NCBI GenBank assembly: GCA_041874755.1
Contig: CP102611.1
Location: 2,356,001 to 2,420,000, forward strand
Length of the DNA: 64,000 nt
DNA from: Chitinibacter sp. SCUT-21
Lineage (GTDB): Bacteria; Pseudomonadota; Gammaproteobacteria; Burkholderiales; Chitinibacteraceae
Reading direction: 5' to 3'
The notes below the pieces were generated by a model. That model had not been told where the DNA came from, ran no database searches, and saw only the letters and a program-made list of their open reading frames with translations. Shown here piece by piece: positions 56,534 to 64,000 of this stretch (position 1 is the stretch's first letter; each line of letters starts with the position of its first letter). The translations under genes and the position numbers were made by a program.

Positions 56534-56560
56534 GGAAATCTCTGTGCTTGCAAATGAGGC

Positions 56561-56569
56561 TGTTATAAT
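56561..56569 (+). promoter_or_regulatory. Extended -10 promoter for the second glycosyltransferase
   Basis: TGTTATAAT is a consensus extended -10 box, 41 nt before the ATG at 56610, in the gap between divergent genes. The -35 region at 56541-56546 is poor, as is usual for extended -10 promoters. Confidence 0.6.
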
Positions 56570-56609
56570 CAGGGTTTACTAAATTTGATGCAAGCGATCT
56601 GGGGCTGTA

Positions 56610-57470
56610 ATGAAGGTTAGCGGTTTTACTTTTTTGCGTAATGGCACGATGCTTGGTTACCCCTACGTCGAAAGTTTAAAGAGTTTATTACTGGTTTGTG
56701 ATGAAGTGATTGTGGCCGTTGGCGCCAGCGAAGACGACACGCTGGAGCAAGTCAAAGCGATTAATGACCCACGTATTCGCATCATCGAAACGGTGTGGAA
56801 CGAAGGGATGGAGCAGCGCGGTTATGTGTATGCGCAGCAAAAGATGATTGCGCAATTTAACTGTACTGGCGACTGGGCTTTTTATTTAGAAGGCGATGAA
56901 GTGATCCATGAAGATGATGCCCCAAAAATACGGGCAGCAATGGAACAGCACTTACATAATCCACTTGTTGAAGCCATCGCATTTGACTATCACCATTTTT
57001 ATGGCTGCCCAGACTTGGTTGCCAAAAGCCCCGCATGGTATCGCCAAGCGCCGCGTATTATTCGCAATACTATCCGATCTTGGGCTCCCGATGGCTTATT
57101 TTGGGTGGTGATGGATAAAAACAAAAAAGGCCGTTATCCACGTGCAGCCTTAGCAGGTTGCCCAATTTATCATTACGGACACGTGCGTTCCGCAGCCAAA
57201 ATGCAGGAAAAAAATCGCCAAGTTGCAAAATATTGGAGCCATGCCCCCAAGGAGCATGATTATTCGCGGATTGATGCGTCAATCTTGCAGCCATTTACTG
57301 GGACACATCCGCAACTTGTAACGCAGTGGTTGCAAGATTATGCTGAAACAAGTTTTATACCCAATGTTCAATATCAATTGAGCCCTCGAGAGAGAAAGCA
57401 TCGTTTGCTGATGAAAATTGAGCGTTTGTTAAAGAGAGATTTAACAAAAAAACATTTCTCATTAGCATGA
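56610..57470 (+). CDS. Glycosyltransferase-like protein, GT-A fold
   Basis: The 286-residue protein begins KVSGFTFLRNGTMLGYPYVE, has a nucleotide-binding pattern and EGDE (about residue 93) in place of the usual DxD. It resembles GT2-like transferases of polysaccharide loci. It is followed 16 nt later by the O-antigen-ligase gene, so both act in surface polysaccharide synthesis. Donor and acceptor are unknown. Confidence 0.78.
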   Translation: MKVSGFTFLRNGTMLGYPYVESLKSLLLVCDEVIVAVGASEDDTLEQVKAINDPRIRIIETVWNEGMEQRGYVYAQQKMIAQFNCTGDWAFYLEGDEVIHEDDAPKIRAAMEQHLHNPLVEAIAFDYHHFYGCPDLVAKSPAWYRQAPRIIRNTIRSWAPDGLFWVVMDKNKKGRYPRAALAGCPIYHYGHVRSAAKMQEKNRQVAKYWSHAPKEHDYSRIDASILQPFTGTHPQLVTQWLQDYAETSFIPNVQYQLSPRERKHRLLMKIERLLKRDLTKKHFSLA

Positions 57471-57486
57471 TCGTGGTGAAAGCATA

Positions 57487-58722
57487 ATGTCTTCTTTTAA
57501 GCAGCGTTTTCGTGAATCTTCCTGGGTGTATCTAATCGCTGGGGTGTTGTTTTTATTTCCAGCGCTGATTTTGTTAAGGGCGGGTAGTTATAATTACACT
57601 GCTGGTGTGTTGTTAATTATTTCGATTTCGTATTGCATTGTTTTTCGACATAAGATTGGATTCAATAAAGAAGACGGTCTTTTTTTTACTTTTATTTTTA
57701 GCTATCCATTGATCTTATTAATTGCGGTACTTGTGAGTAATGGCCGCTGGAGTGCGCTGGATTATCCATGGAGGGCGATGGCATTAATTCCTATTGTTCT
57801 GATGCTAACACAGCTGAAGTATGACGGCCGTTTTCAAAGATTTTGGATCGGTGGTTGGATTTTTGGCTGCGTTGCAGCGGGTTCCATGGCAGCATATCTA
57901 GTATTTTGGCAAGGCTGGCTTCGGGTTGGTAGCCAAATTACAAATGAAATTCCGTATGGGCAAATCGCTGCCATTATGGCGTTGGGCAGTTTGCTATTTA
58001 TTTCTAATTCGAAAAAGATCTTATTGCGATTCATCTGCTTTTTAGCTGCGGGCTTTGCTATTTTTTCTCTTGCCGTTTCAGGCACTCGAGGGGCATGGTT
58101 AGGATTTGTGGCAGGTTTATTGCTGTGTGGTATGTTGGCTATTCGTTGGAATTGGCGCCGATTTCTATTGCTTGCGCTGATAGTTGGTTTGGCAGTCTTC
58201 TATTTAAATAGTTTGACAATCGTTCAAGTTAGATTGGAAGGGTTTAAGAACGAGATAACTGCTTATCAAGCGGGAAATACAGCTACATCGTTAGGGGTAA
58301 GAGCAGATCTGTGGCATTTGAGTTTTGAATTGGCAAAACAGCAGCCATTCTTTGGCGTTGGACCTGGAAATTTTAAAACTGCCATAGCCCCAAAAATTGT
58401 AGATAAACCATACCTTACAGAGTTTTCTCACGCGCATAGTCAATATTTTGATACTTTGGTAAATTCTGGTTTTGTCGGTTTGGCCGTCTTATTGTTGTCT
58501 TTTCTAGGGCCACTATATCTGTTTGTAGCTAGGTTTAAACGGAGTGTTGGCTGGAATAAAGTTTTTGCATTGCAAGGCTGTGGGCTTATCGTCTGCACGA
58601 TGGTGTCTGCATTAACCCAACCGTTATATGCGCATAATATTAGTGTTATTTTTTATCTTATTTGTTTAGCGGTCTTCTGGAGTTTTTCAGGTCTCAAGCA
58701 GCCGAATGAAGCGGTTGCCTGA
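57487..58722 (+). CDS. O-antigen ligase-like membrane protein (WaaL/Wzy family)
   Basis: The 411-residue protein has about ten to eleven membrane helices and the Wzy_C-type periplasmic loop with RADLWHLSFELAKQQPFFGVGPGNFK and the histidine HAHSQYFD. Such proteins join O-antigen to lipid A-core or polymerise glycans. The GTRGAWLGFVAGL segment is also typical. AT-rich codons separate it from the GC-richer metX gene, as is common for surface-glycan genes. Ligase is favoured by the msbA and WaaE-like neighbours. Confidence 0.85.
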   Translation: MSSFKQRFRESSWVYLIAGVLFLFPALILLRAGSYNYTAGVLLIISISYCIVFRHKIGFNKEDGLFFTFIFSYPLILLIAVLVSNGRWSALDYPWRAMALIPIVLMLTQLKYDGRFQRFWIGGWIFGCVAAGSMAAYLVFWQGWLRVGSQITNEIPYGQIAAIMALGSLLFISNSKKILLRFICFLAAGFAIFSLAVSGTRGAWLGFVAGLLLCGMLAIRWNWRRFLLLALIVGLAVFYLNSLTIVQVRLEGFKNEITAYQAGNTATSLGVRADLWHLSFELAKQQPFFGVGPGNFKTAIAPKIVDKPYLTEFSHAHSQYFDTLVNSGFVGLAVLLLSFLGPLYLFVARFKRSVGWNKVFALQGCGLIVCTMVSALTQPLYAHNISVIFYLICLAVFWSFSGLKQPNEAVA

Positions 58723-58802
58723 AAATAAAACTGGCCTGATTTAAAGTTCAATTTGATTGTTTGTGTTTAAGAAGTGCTTTTGCCGCTAAAGGGCCGCATT
58801 TT

Positions 58803-59936
58803 ATGTCTAATGGCAGTGTTGGGATTGTTGTCCCACAAAGAATTATTTTTGACGAACCGATTCATTTATCATCTGGCGCTGTTTTACCTCTCTATGAATT
58901 GATGGTTGAAACTTATGGCGAGCTTAACGCTGATAAATCAAATGCAATTTTGATTTGTCACGCGCTTTCAGGCCACCATCATATTGCTGGTAAACATGCC
59001 GAAACCGATAAGGCCGCGGGCTGGTGGGACAATATGGTGGGGCCGGGTAAGCCGATTGATACGAATAAATTTTTCGTCATTGGTCTCAATAACCTTGGCG
59101 GTTGCCATGGCTCGACGGGTCCATCGAGCATCAATCTGGAAACTGGCGCACCGTATGGCTCGAGTTTTCCGGTGGTGCTGGTACGCGATTGGGTGGAAAC
59201 TCAGGCGCGTTTGGCTGATCGCTTGGGGATTCAGCAATTTGCCGCGATTATTGGCGGTAGCTTGGGCGGTATGCAGGCGCTGCGCTGGTCAATTACCTAC
59301 CCAGAGCGCGTGCGCCATGCCTTGGTGATTGCATCGGCACCGAAACTGACTGCGCAGAATATTGCGTTTAACGATGTGGCGCGCCAAGCGATTATTACCG
59401 ACCCCGAATTTCACGGTGGCGACTTTTACCAGCATGGCGTCGTACCGCGCCGTGGCCTGCGTTTAGCGCGGATGTTGGGGCATATTACGTATTTGTCTGA
59501 TGATGGCATGGGCGAGAAGTTTGGCCGTATGTTGCGCAGCGGCGAATACAAATATGGCTTTGACGTTGAATTCGAGATCGAATCCTACTTGCGCTATCAA
59601 GGCGATAAATTCTCGACGATGTTCGACGCCAATACCTATTTGCTGATGACCAAGGCGCTCGATTATTTCGACCCTGCGCGTCATTACGGCGGTTCGCTCG
59701 CCGAGGCGATGCGTCAGGCGCAGGCGAAATTCCTCGTCGTGTCGTTCACTTCCGATTGGCGTTTTGCGCCATCGCGTTCACGCGAGATTGTGAAGGCGCT
59801 GCTCGACGCTGATCGCTGCGTATCGTACGCCGAAATCGAGTCGCAGCACGGCCACGATGCTTTCCTGATGGAGGATGCGCCCTATATGGCGGTGATGCGC
59901 GCTTATTTGAATAATGTGGCGAAGGAGATCGCGTAA
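58803..59936 (+). CDS. metX: Homoserine O-acyltransferase MetX
   Basis: The 377-residue alpha/beta hydrolase has [11 protein letters not shown], the nucleophile elbow GGSLGGMQ and the catalytic [10 protein letters not shown] near the end. It acylates homoserine in methionine synthesis; acetyl versus succinyl donor cannot be told from the name alone, since proteobacterial MetX enzymes with metW often use succinyl-CoA. The ATG at 58803 is chosen; the frame opens at 58761. Confidence 0.95.
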   Translation: MSNGSVGIVVPQRIIFDEPIHLSSGAVLPLYELMVETYGELNADKSNAILICHALSGHHHIAGKHAETDKAAGWWDNMVGPGKPIDTNKFFVIGLNNLGGCHGSTGPSSINLETGAPYGSSFPVVLVRDWVETQARLADRLGIQQFAAIIGGSLGGMQALRWSITYPERVRHALVIASAPKLTAQNIAFNDVARQAIITDPEFHGGDFYQHGVVPRRGLRLARMLGHITYLSDDGMGEKFGRMLRSGEYKYGFDVEFEIESYLRYQGDKFSTMFDANTYLLMTKALDYFDPARHYGGSLAEAMRQAQAKFLVVSFTSDWRFAPSRSREIVKALLDADRCVSYAEIESQHGHDAFLMEDAPYMAVMRAYLNNVAKEIA

Positions 59937-60538
59937 TGGCTAATCACAACACCCTCCGCCCCGATTTAAAACACATTGCGGATCAAATTAAACCCAGCTC
60001 ACGCGTGCTTGACTTGGGCTGCGCCGACGGCGAATTGCTCGCCTGGCTGCAAGCTAATAAACAGGTGCGTGGTATTGGCGTTGATATGGACGTGATGTCG
60101 ATTGTCGCCAGCGTGGAAAAAGGTTTGAATGTGATTCAGGCCGATATGGAAAGCGGCCTGCAAAATTTTGAAGACGGCAGTTTTGATTATGTGGTGCTGT
60201 CGCTGACGATTCAGGCGATGCACAATATCGAGCTCATCCTGCAGGAAATGCTGCGCGTTGGCAAAGTCGGCATCGTCACATTCCCGAACTTTGGCTTCTG
60301 GGAAAACCGCTGGCAAATCCTGATTGGCCGTATGCCGGTGTCGGAGACGATTCCGTACGAATGGTATAACACGCCGAATATTCACTTCTGCACGGTCAAT
60401 GATTTCGACAAATTGCTGACTAAAATGGGCATGAAAGTCGATAAACAAGTCGTGCTGCATCAAGGTGAGACGGTCGACTTTTTGCCGAATCTGTTTGGCA
60501 GTTTGGCGCTGGTGCAATTTAGCGCCTGCGCAAAGTAA
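59936..60538 (+). CDS. metW: Methionine biosynthesis protein MetW
   Basis: The 200-residue SAM-dependent methyltransferase-fold protein has VLDLGCADGELLAWL and ends with the conserved NLFGSLALVQF. MetW works with MetX in bacteria that use this route and is always found beside it. The ATG overlaps the metX stop by one base. Confidence 0.96.
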   Translation: MANHNTLRPDLKHIADQIKPSSRVLDLGCADGELLAWLQANKQVRGIGVDMDVMSIVASVEKGLNVIQADMESGLQNFEDGSFDYVVLSLTIQAMHNIELILQEMLRVGKVGIVTFPNFGFWENRWQILIGRMPVSETIPYEWYNTPNIHFCTVNDFDKLLTKMGMKVDKQVVLHQGETVDFLPNLFGSLALVQFSACAK

Positions 60539-60555
60539 GCTAAATACCTAGTTGA

Positions 60556-60602
60556 TGTATTGCCGTGTGGCCCATAATCTATAAGGCCTACATGGCAATA
60601 CA
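60556..60602. repeat. Hairpin-forming inverted repeat after metW
   Basis: TGTATTGCC and GGCAATACA are perfect 9-bp complements 29 nt apart, with an inner GGCC/GGCC pair. It starts 18 nt after the metW stop and overlaps the 5' region of the next gene. It has no T-run. It shares GTATTGC with the 51-nt elements and may be a diverged relative. Confidence 0.55.
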
Positions 60603-60616
60603 GTATTGAGGTGAAA

Positions 60617-61582
60617 ATGCGTCCAATCCGTTTTGGCATTATTGGTACCGGCAGTATTGCGCAACGCTTCTTTGCTGGCCTCATGCATGTGCCAAACGCA
60701 ACCGTTTCTGCCGTGTATAGCCGTGGCGGCGCCAAAGCGCGGCAATTTGCTGCGGTTCACCATATTCCCTCCGTGTTTGACGAGCTCGACGATCTGCTTG
60801 CTAGCCACATCGACGCCGTCTATATCGCCACCCCACATCCTAGCCACGCCGCACTCAGCATTGCCGCTTTGAAAGCGGGTAAAGCTGTGTTGTGCGAAAA
60901 ACCGGCCGCAACTTCTTTGGCCGATCTCGATGAAGTCATTGCCACCGCGCAGGCCGCTGGCCAGCTGTATATGGAAGCGATGAAGCCACCGTTTTTCCCG
61001 ATCTACCAGTTAATTCGCGAGCGCATTGCTGCGGGCGCGATTGGTGAGGTGCACTTTGTACGGGCAGGCTTCTCCAATCCCAACGTACCCGCAGGTCACG
61101 CCGTGCTCGACCCGGCGCAAGCGGGCGGTGGCTTGCTCGATATCGGCATTTACAGCGCGTTTCTGGCCGTTGATTGGCTCGGTGCTGCGAGTGAAGTTCA
61201 TACCTTGGGGCGAATTGGCGTGAGCGGCGTTGATACCTTTGCCAGCCTCAATGTTCAGCACGAACACGGCATCAGCCAGCTGTATTGCGGGCTTGATATT
61301 GCCGGGAGCGGTGAGGCGCTGATTGGCGGTAGCGCGGGTTATGTGCTCATCCACGATAAATGGTGGAATCCGGCTAAAGCCACCTTGGTGACGGCTGTGG
61401 GCGAGCGCGAAGAATTGGCGATTGCACCGATTGGCTCTGGCCTGAATTACGAAACCGCACATTTTTGCGACTTGCTGCGCTCCGGTGAGCTAGAAAGCCC
61501 GATGATGAGCCACGCTAAAACGCGCGCTGCGCTGGCCATGGCTTTGCGTGCACGAGAGACATTGCTGGGTATTGCTCAGTAA
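60617..61582 (+). CDS. Gfo/Idh/MocA-family oxidoreductase
   Basis: The 321-residue protein has an N-terminal Rossmann fold (FGIIGTGSIAQRFF) and the family motif CEKPAATS with the lysine used in catalysis, then the mixed C-terminal domain (LDPAQAGGGLLDIG). Such enzymes oxidise sugars or related diols with NAD(P). GAGGTG precedes the ATG at 60617; a GTG six bases upstream is an alternative. The substrate is unknown. Confidence 0.9.
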   Translation: MRPIRFGIIGTGSIAQRFFAGLMHVPNATVSAVYSRGGAKARQFAAVHHIPSVFDELDDLLASHIDAVYIATPHPSHAALSIAALKAGKAVLCEKPAATSLADLDEVIATAQAAGQLYMEAMKPPFFPIYQLIRERIAAGAIGEVHFVRAGFSNPNVPAGHAVLDPAQAGGGLLDIGIYSAFLAVDWLGAASEVHTLGRIGVSGVDTFASLNVQHEHGISQLYCGLDIAGSGEALIGGSAGYVLIHDKWWNPAKATLVTAVGEREELAIAPIGSGLNYETAHFCDLLRSGELESPMMSHAKTRAALAMALRARETLLGIAQ

Positions 61583-61616
61583 ACTAATATTGATCTAATT
61601 AATCGGGATATACCCC
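61566..61616. repeat. 51-nt GGGTAT/ATACCC element, copy 5
   Basis: TGGGTAT and ATACCCC bound 51 nt that overlap the last codons and stop of the oxidoreductase gene and end one base before the next ATG. The left arm reads TGGGTATTGC, like copy 4. Confidence 0.6.
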
Positions 61617-61970
61617 ATGAAAGAATTTTTGCTCGACGAGCGCATTATCAAAAAAGTCGCCACAGGCCACGGCAGCTGTATCGCCAGCGATGAAATCACG
61701 ATTGAAGGCTATCCAGTCGGCCTGATGTACCGCGAAAAACCACAAAAAGACGGCGATAGCGGCTGGCGTTTTTTCTCGGGCACCGAAGATCAGAAATACT
61801 TAAACAACCCAAAAAACCACAGCGAATTCGATGTGAATGTGATCGCCAATTACGACAGCCACATCATTCCGTTGCTAGATTCGCCGGTAGGCAGTGTGTT
61901 CGAGCGTTTTGTTAAAAGTGAAGATGATGATGAGTTTAAGCCGGTGACTGATTGGTCGCCACTGGATTGA
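61617..61970 (+). CDS. DUF2185 (Imm33-like) protein
   Basis: The 117-residue protein matches DUF2185, a small domain also described among polymorphic-toxin immunity proteins (Imm33). Signature segments are IASDEITIEGYPVGLMYRE and DSGWRFFSGTEDQKYL. No toxin gene is adjacent. In many genomes DUF2185 stands alone with unknown function. The upstream region is the fifth 51-nt element, with no obvious Shine-Dalgarno. Confidence 0.82.
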   Translation: MKEFLLDERIIKKVATGHGSCIASDEITIEGYPVGLMYREKPQKDGDSGWRFFSGTEDQKYLNNPKNHSEFDVNVIANYDSHIIPLLDSPVGSVFERFVKSEDDDEFKPVTDWSPLD

Positions 61971-62007
61971 AAATTGCCGAAGAGATCGCCGAGAGATCCT
62001 CACTAAT

Positions 62008-62415
62008 ATGAGCCGCTATCAATCTGCACGTAGCAAATTGCGAAAACAATCCATTACTGTCGCTCTAATGGTGAAGGCGATGCGTAGTTATTTTTCAAAA
62101 TTGAATGACTTCAATTCAAATAGTGCAGATTATGAAGAGCTGCTGATTGAGCTCAATCGATGGGGTATTCGTAGCTACGGCTCTTTTATTGCATTGATAC
62201 AAAAGCATAAAAAGGCTTTGCTTGAAAGTGATAGTGCGAGAATGTCGGAGCGTGAAATTGCATTTCACTGCAGTGATTTATCCGTAGATGAGCAAATTCA
62301 GTTTCGGCGTCACGTTAGGCAAAGAGTATATTTTGCATACCAAGGATTGATTCGCAGCGCTCTGGAGCTTGAGTTTGGTGACGAAGCCAATCCAGTCATT
62401 GAGATGAATGAATAG
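62008..62415 (+). CDS. Hypothetical 135-residue protein
   Basis: I recognise no family. The product is basic and helical (RSKLRKQSITVALMVKAMRS), with no membrane segment. The gene is AT-richer than the flanking oxidoreductase and carboxypeptidase genes, which suggests transfer. It lies 37 nt after the DUF2185 gene and may be co-transcribed. GAGATCCTCACTAAT precedes the ATG. Confidence 0.65.
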   Translation: MSRYQSARSKLRKQSITVALMVKAMRSYFSKLNDFNSNSADYEELLIELNRWGIRSYGSFIALIQKHKKALLESDSARMSEREIAFHCSDLSVDEQIQFRRHVRQRVYFAYQGLIRSALELEFGDEANPVIEMNE

Positions 62416-62466
62416 GCATAACTTTTTCAGGCTACTAGCGTATTAAATATTTCAAAGGTTGAATTA

Positions 62467-63609
62467 ATGATTCGTATTACCTCGAATTTCGATTCCGGCT
62501 CAATCGACGTCGTTGACGCGACCGACGCCGCCAATATCCGTCTGAAACTGCGCCCCGATAATGCGTCCGACTTTGCGCAGTGGTTTCACTTTCGTTTGAG
62601 CGGCGCACGCGATGTCGATTGCACGCTGAAGATCGAAAATGCGGGGCAGAGTGCTTATCCCGATGGCTGGCCGGATTATCAGGCGGTGGCCTCGTATGAC
62701 CGCGAGAACTGGTTTCGCGTCGAGACCGAATACGATGGCCAGACGCTCACGATCAAGCACACACCGCATACCGATGTGATGTGGTTTGCCTATTTCGAGC
62801 CGTATAGCTGGGAGCGCCATCAGACGCTGATCGGTAATGCGGTGACTGCTGCGCCGTGGGTGAAGCTAGAGCAATTGGGCGTGACGCCTGATGGGCATGA
62901 TTTCGATTTGCTGCGAATCGGTGTCCAAAAAGGCTATTACGGCATCAATAAAAAGAAAGTGTGGATCACTGCGCGCCAGCATCCGGGCGAGAGCATGGCT
63001 GAGTGGTTTGTCGAAGGTTTGCTCGAAACCTTGCTCGACCCACAAAACCCAATCGCGCGTGCCTTGCTGGAAAAATGCGTATTTTACGTCGTGCCGAATA
63101 TGAACCCCGATGGTAGCGTACGCGGCAATTTGCGTACCAACGCCAAGGGTGCCAACCTCAATCGCGAATGGCAAACGCCAAGTCTAGAGCGCAGCCCCGA
63201 AGTGTATTGGGTGCGCGAGAAAATGAAGCAGGTTGGCGTCGATGCCTTTTTTGATATTCATGGCGATGAGAGTATTCCGCACAATTTCGTGGCCGGTTGC
63301 GAGAGCAATGAATCGTTCTCGTGCCGCCAGCACGATTTGCAGGAGGCGTTCAAAAAAGCGTGGTTGGTGGCGAGCCCCGATTTCCAAGTTGAGCACGGCT
63401 ACGAAGTCGGTAAATTTGGCCCAGAGACGTTGACTTTGGGTACCAACTGGGTCGGCAATGAATTCGATTGCTTGGCGTATACGGTGGAAATGCCGTTTAA
63501 AGACACCGCAAATCGTCCGCTGCCCGAGGTGGGCTGGAATGGTGAGCGTTCGACTCAATTGGGTAGTTCGCTGCTAACTGCGTTGTACGCCATCATTGAG
63601 CAAATCTAA
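62467..63609 (+). CDS. M14 zinc carboxypeptidase, cytosolic CCP-like
   Basis: The 380-residue protein has an N-terminal beta domain (1-125) and an M14 catalytic domain: HPGE zinc ligands, NMNPDG, GANLNREW, the third zinc histidine in DIHGDE and the catalytic glutamate in EMPFK. This matches the bacterial relatives of cytosolic carboxypeptidases. No signal peptide is present, so it acts in the cytoplasm; the substrate is unknown. Confidence 0.92.
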   Translation: MIRITSNFDSGSIDVVDATDAANIRLKLRPDNASDFAQWFHFRLSGARDVDCTLKIENAGQSAYPDGWPDYQAVASYDRENWFRVETEYDGQTLTIKHTPHTDVMWFAYFEPYSWERHQTLIGNAVTAAPWVKLEQLGVTPDGHDFDLLRIGVQKGYYGINKKKVWITARQHPGESMAEWFVEGLLETLLDPQNPIARALLEKCVFYVVPNMNPDGSVRGNLRTNAKGANLNREWQTPSLERSPEVYWVREKMKQVGVDAFFDIHGDESIPHNFVAGCESNESFSCRQHDLQEAFKKAWLVASPDFQVEHGYEVGKFGPETLTLGTNWVGNEFDCLAYTVEMPFKDTANRPLPEVGWNGERSTQLGSSLLTALYAIIEQI

Positions 63610-63616
63610 ATGATCC

Positions 63617-63649
63617 AGTAAAAAAGGCGCCTGAGGCGCCTTTTTTACT
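63617..63649. terminator. Bidirectional terminator
   Basis: AGTAAAAAAGGCGCC, loop TGA and its exact complement form a 15-bp stem with A and T runs. It serves the convergent carboxypeptidase gene and the gene entering from the right. Confidence 0.9.
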
Positions 63650-63664
63650 GCTCGGACAACGAAA

Positions 63665-64000
63665 TTAATCGTTCTTTTCGAGTTTGAAGTAGAAAAACTC
63701 GCTCGTGCCATTGTCGTTATCGCTGGCGATGGCGCCTTTGATTTCATCTTCTTCGCTGCTGATGATTGCCAATGATTCAGCTTTGGTAATGACGACACGG
63801 CCAGCTTGATCAAGCAATGGTACTGAAGTTGGAGTCAGATCCAAAACCACGCCTTCTCTGAGTTGGTCAAGTTTAATCACACCCACGAAGCTGCCCAAAA
63901 TTTGGCCGTCGTTGTATGAGTCGCCAGTGGCTTCAACTGATGCGGTGTAAACCAAGCTGTTGTTTTTCGCCCAGAAGTCGCCGCCAGACAAGCCAGCTTC
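63665..64000 (-). CDS. Hypothetical protein, C-terminal 111 residues
   Basis: The frame runs off the right edge, so the start is outside the window. The visible part is acidic and beta-rich in pattern (GQILGSFVGVIKLDQL, then GRVVITKAESLAIISSEEDE) and ends FFYFKLEKND. I do not recognise it. Confidence 0.6.
   Translation of the reverse strand, partial: EAGLSGGDFWAKNNSLVYTASVEATGDSYNDGQILGSFVGVIKLDQLREGVVLDLTPTSVPLLDQAGRVVITKAESLAIISSEEDEIKGAIASDNDNGTSEFFYFKLEKND

Noticed and set aside
58723..58802. Possible methionine riboswitch before metX
   Set aside because: The 80-nt gap shows no paired structure or SAM-riboswitch core that I can recognise.

Overview
The window looks like chromosome of a Gram-negative betaproteobacterium, probably of the order Neisseriales near Chitinibacter or Deefgea. 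This is an inference from protein resemblance and gene order: a complete dcw division cluster ending in lpxC, the SPOR protein-dsbA pair, ftsX-ftsE-ftsY, msbA with core-glycosyltransferase genes, and metX-metW. Almost everything after about 12.2 kb is housekeeping DNA. The first 12 kb is an accessory island.

Island (1-12011). It opens with the end of a DUF1156 methyltransferase and a complete DUF499 ATPase, two members of a known anti-phage gene set. A HipBA toxin-antitoxin operon follows, with three evenly spaced palindromic operators. Next come a 262-residue protein of unknown function and an 1820-residue protein that ends in a canonical tyrosine recombinase and appears to carry two degenerate recombinase-like copies before it. 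Just outside this giant gene lies a fragment resembling an initiator tRNA (anticodon arm plus the CCA end), then a strong terminator and a perfect 13-bp inverted repeat. The simplest reading is that this is the right end of an element integrated in a tRNA-fMet gene, with the recombinase next to its attachment site.

Housekeeping left half (12.2-34.6 kb). It holds a sirtuin, a HAD hydrolase, a PhoD-like phosphatase, a DUF2130 protein, dsbA, an FtsN-like SPOR protein, tRNA-Thr, a split ThrE-type exporter, ftsX-ftsE-GNAT-ftsY facing rsmD, a ferredoxin, a TPR protein, a DedA protein, a chemoreceptor, an SbtA/SbtB-like bicarbonate transporter pair, a GntR regulator joined to a diguanylate cyclase, and rpoH. 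A perfect CIRCE element precedes rpoH, so HrcA probably controls the heat-shock sigma factor.

Cell wall and division (34.6-52.9 kb). The order is mraZ-rsmH-ftsL-ftsI-murE-murF-mraY-murD-ftsW-murG-murC-ddl-ftsQ-ftsA-ftsZ-lpxC, mostly with 1-10 nt overlaps. Three TGGGN boxes at 10-nt intervals precede mraZ and are the expected MraZ autoregulatory site.

Envelope and metabolism (52.9-64 kb). rsmE, msbA, two family-2-type glycosyltransferases and an O-antigen-ligase-like protein are followed by metX-metW, a Gfo/Idh/MocA oxidoreductase, a DUF2185 protein, an unknown protein, an M14 carboxypeptidase and a truncated gene at the right edge.

The most interesting unexplained signal outside the island is a family of five elements, each exactly 51 nt long, bounded by GGGTAT and ATACCC. 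All lie at or just after the stop codon of a plus-strand gene.
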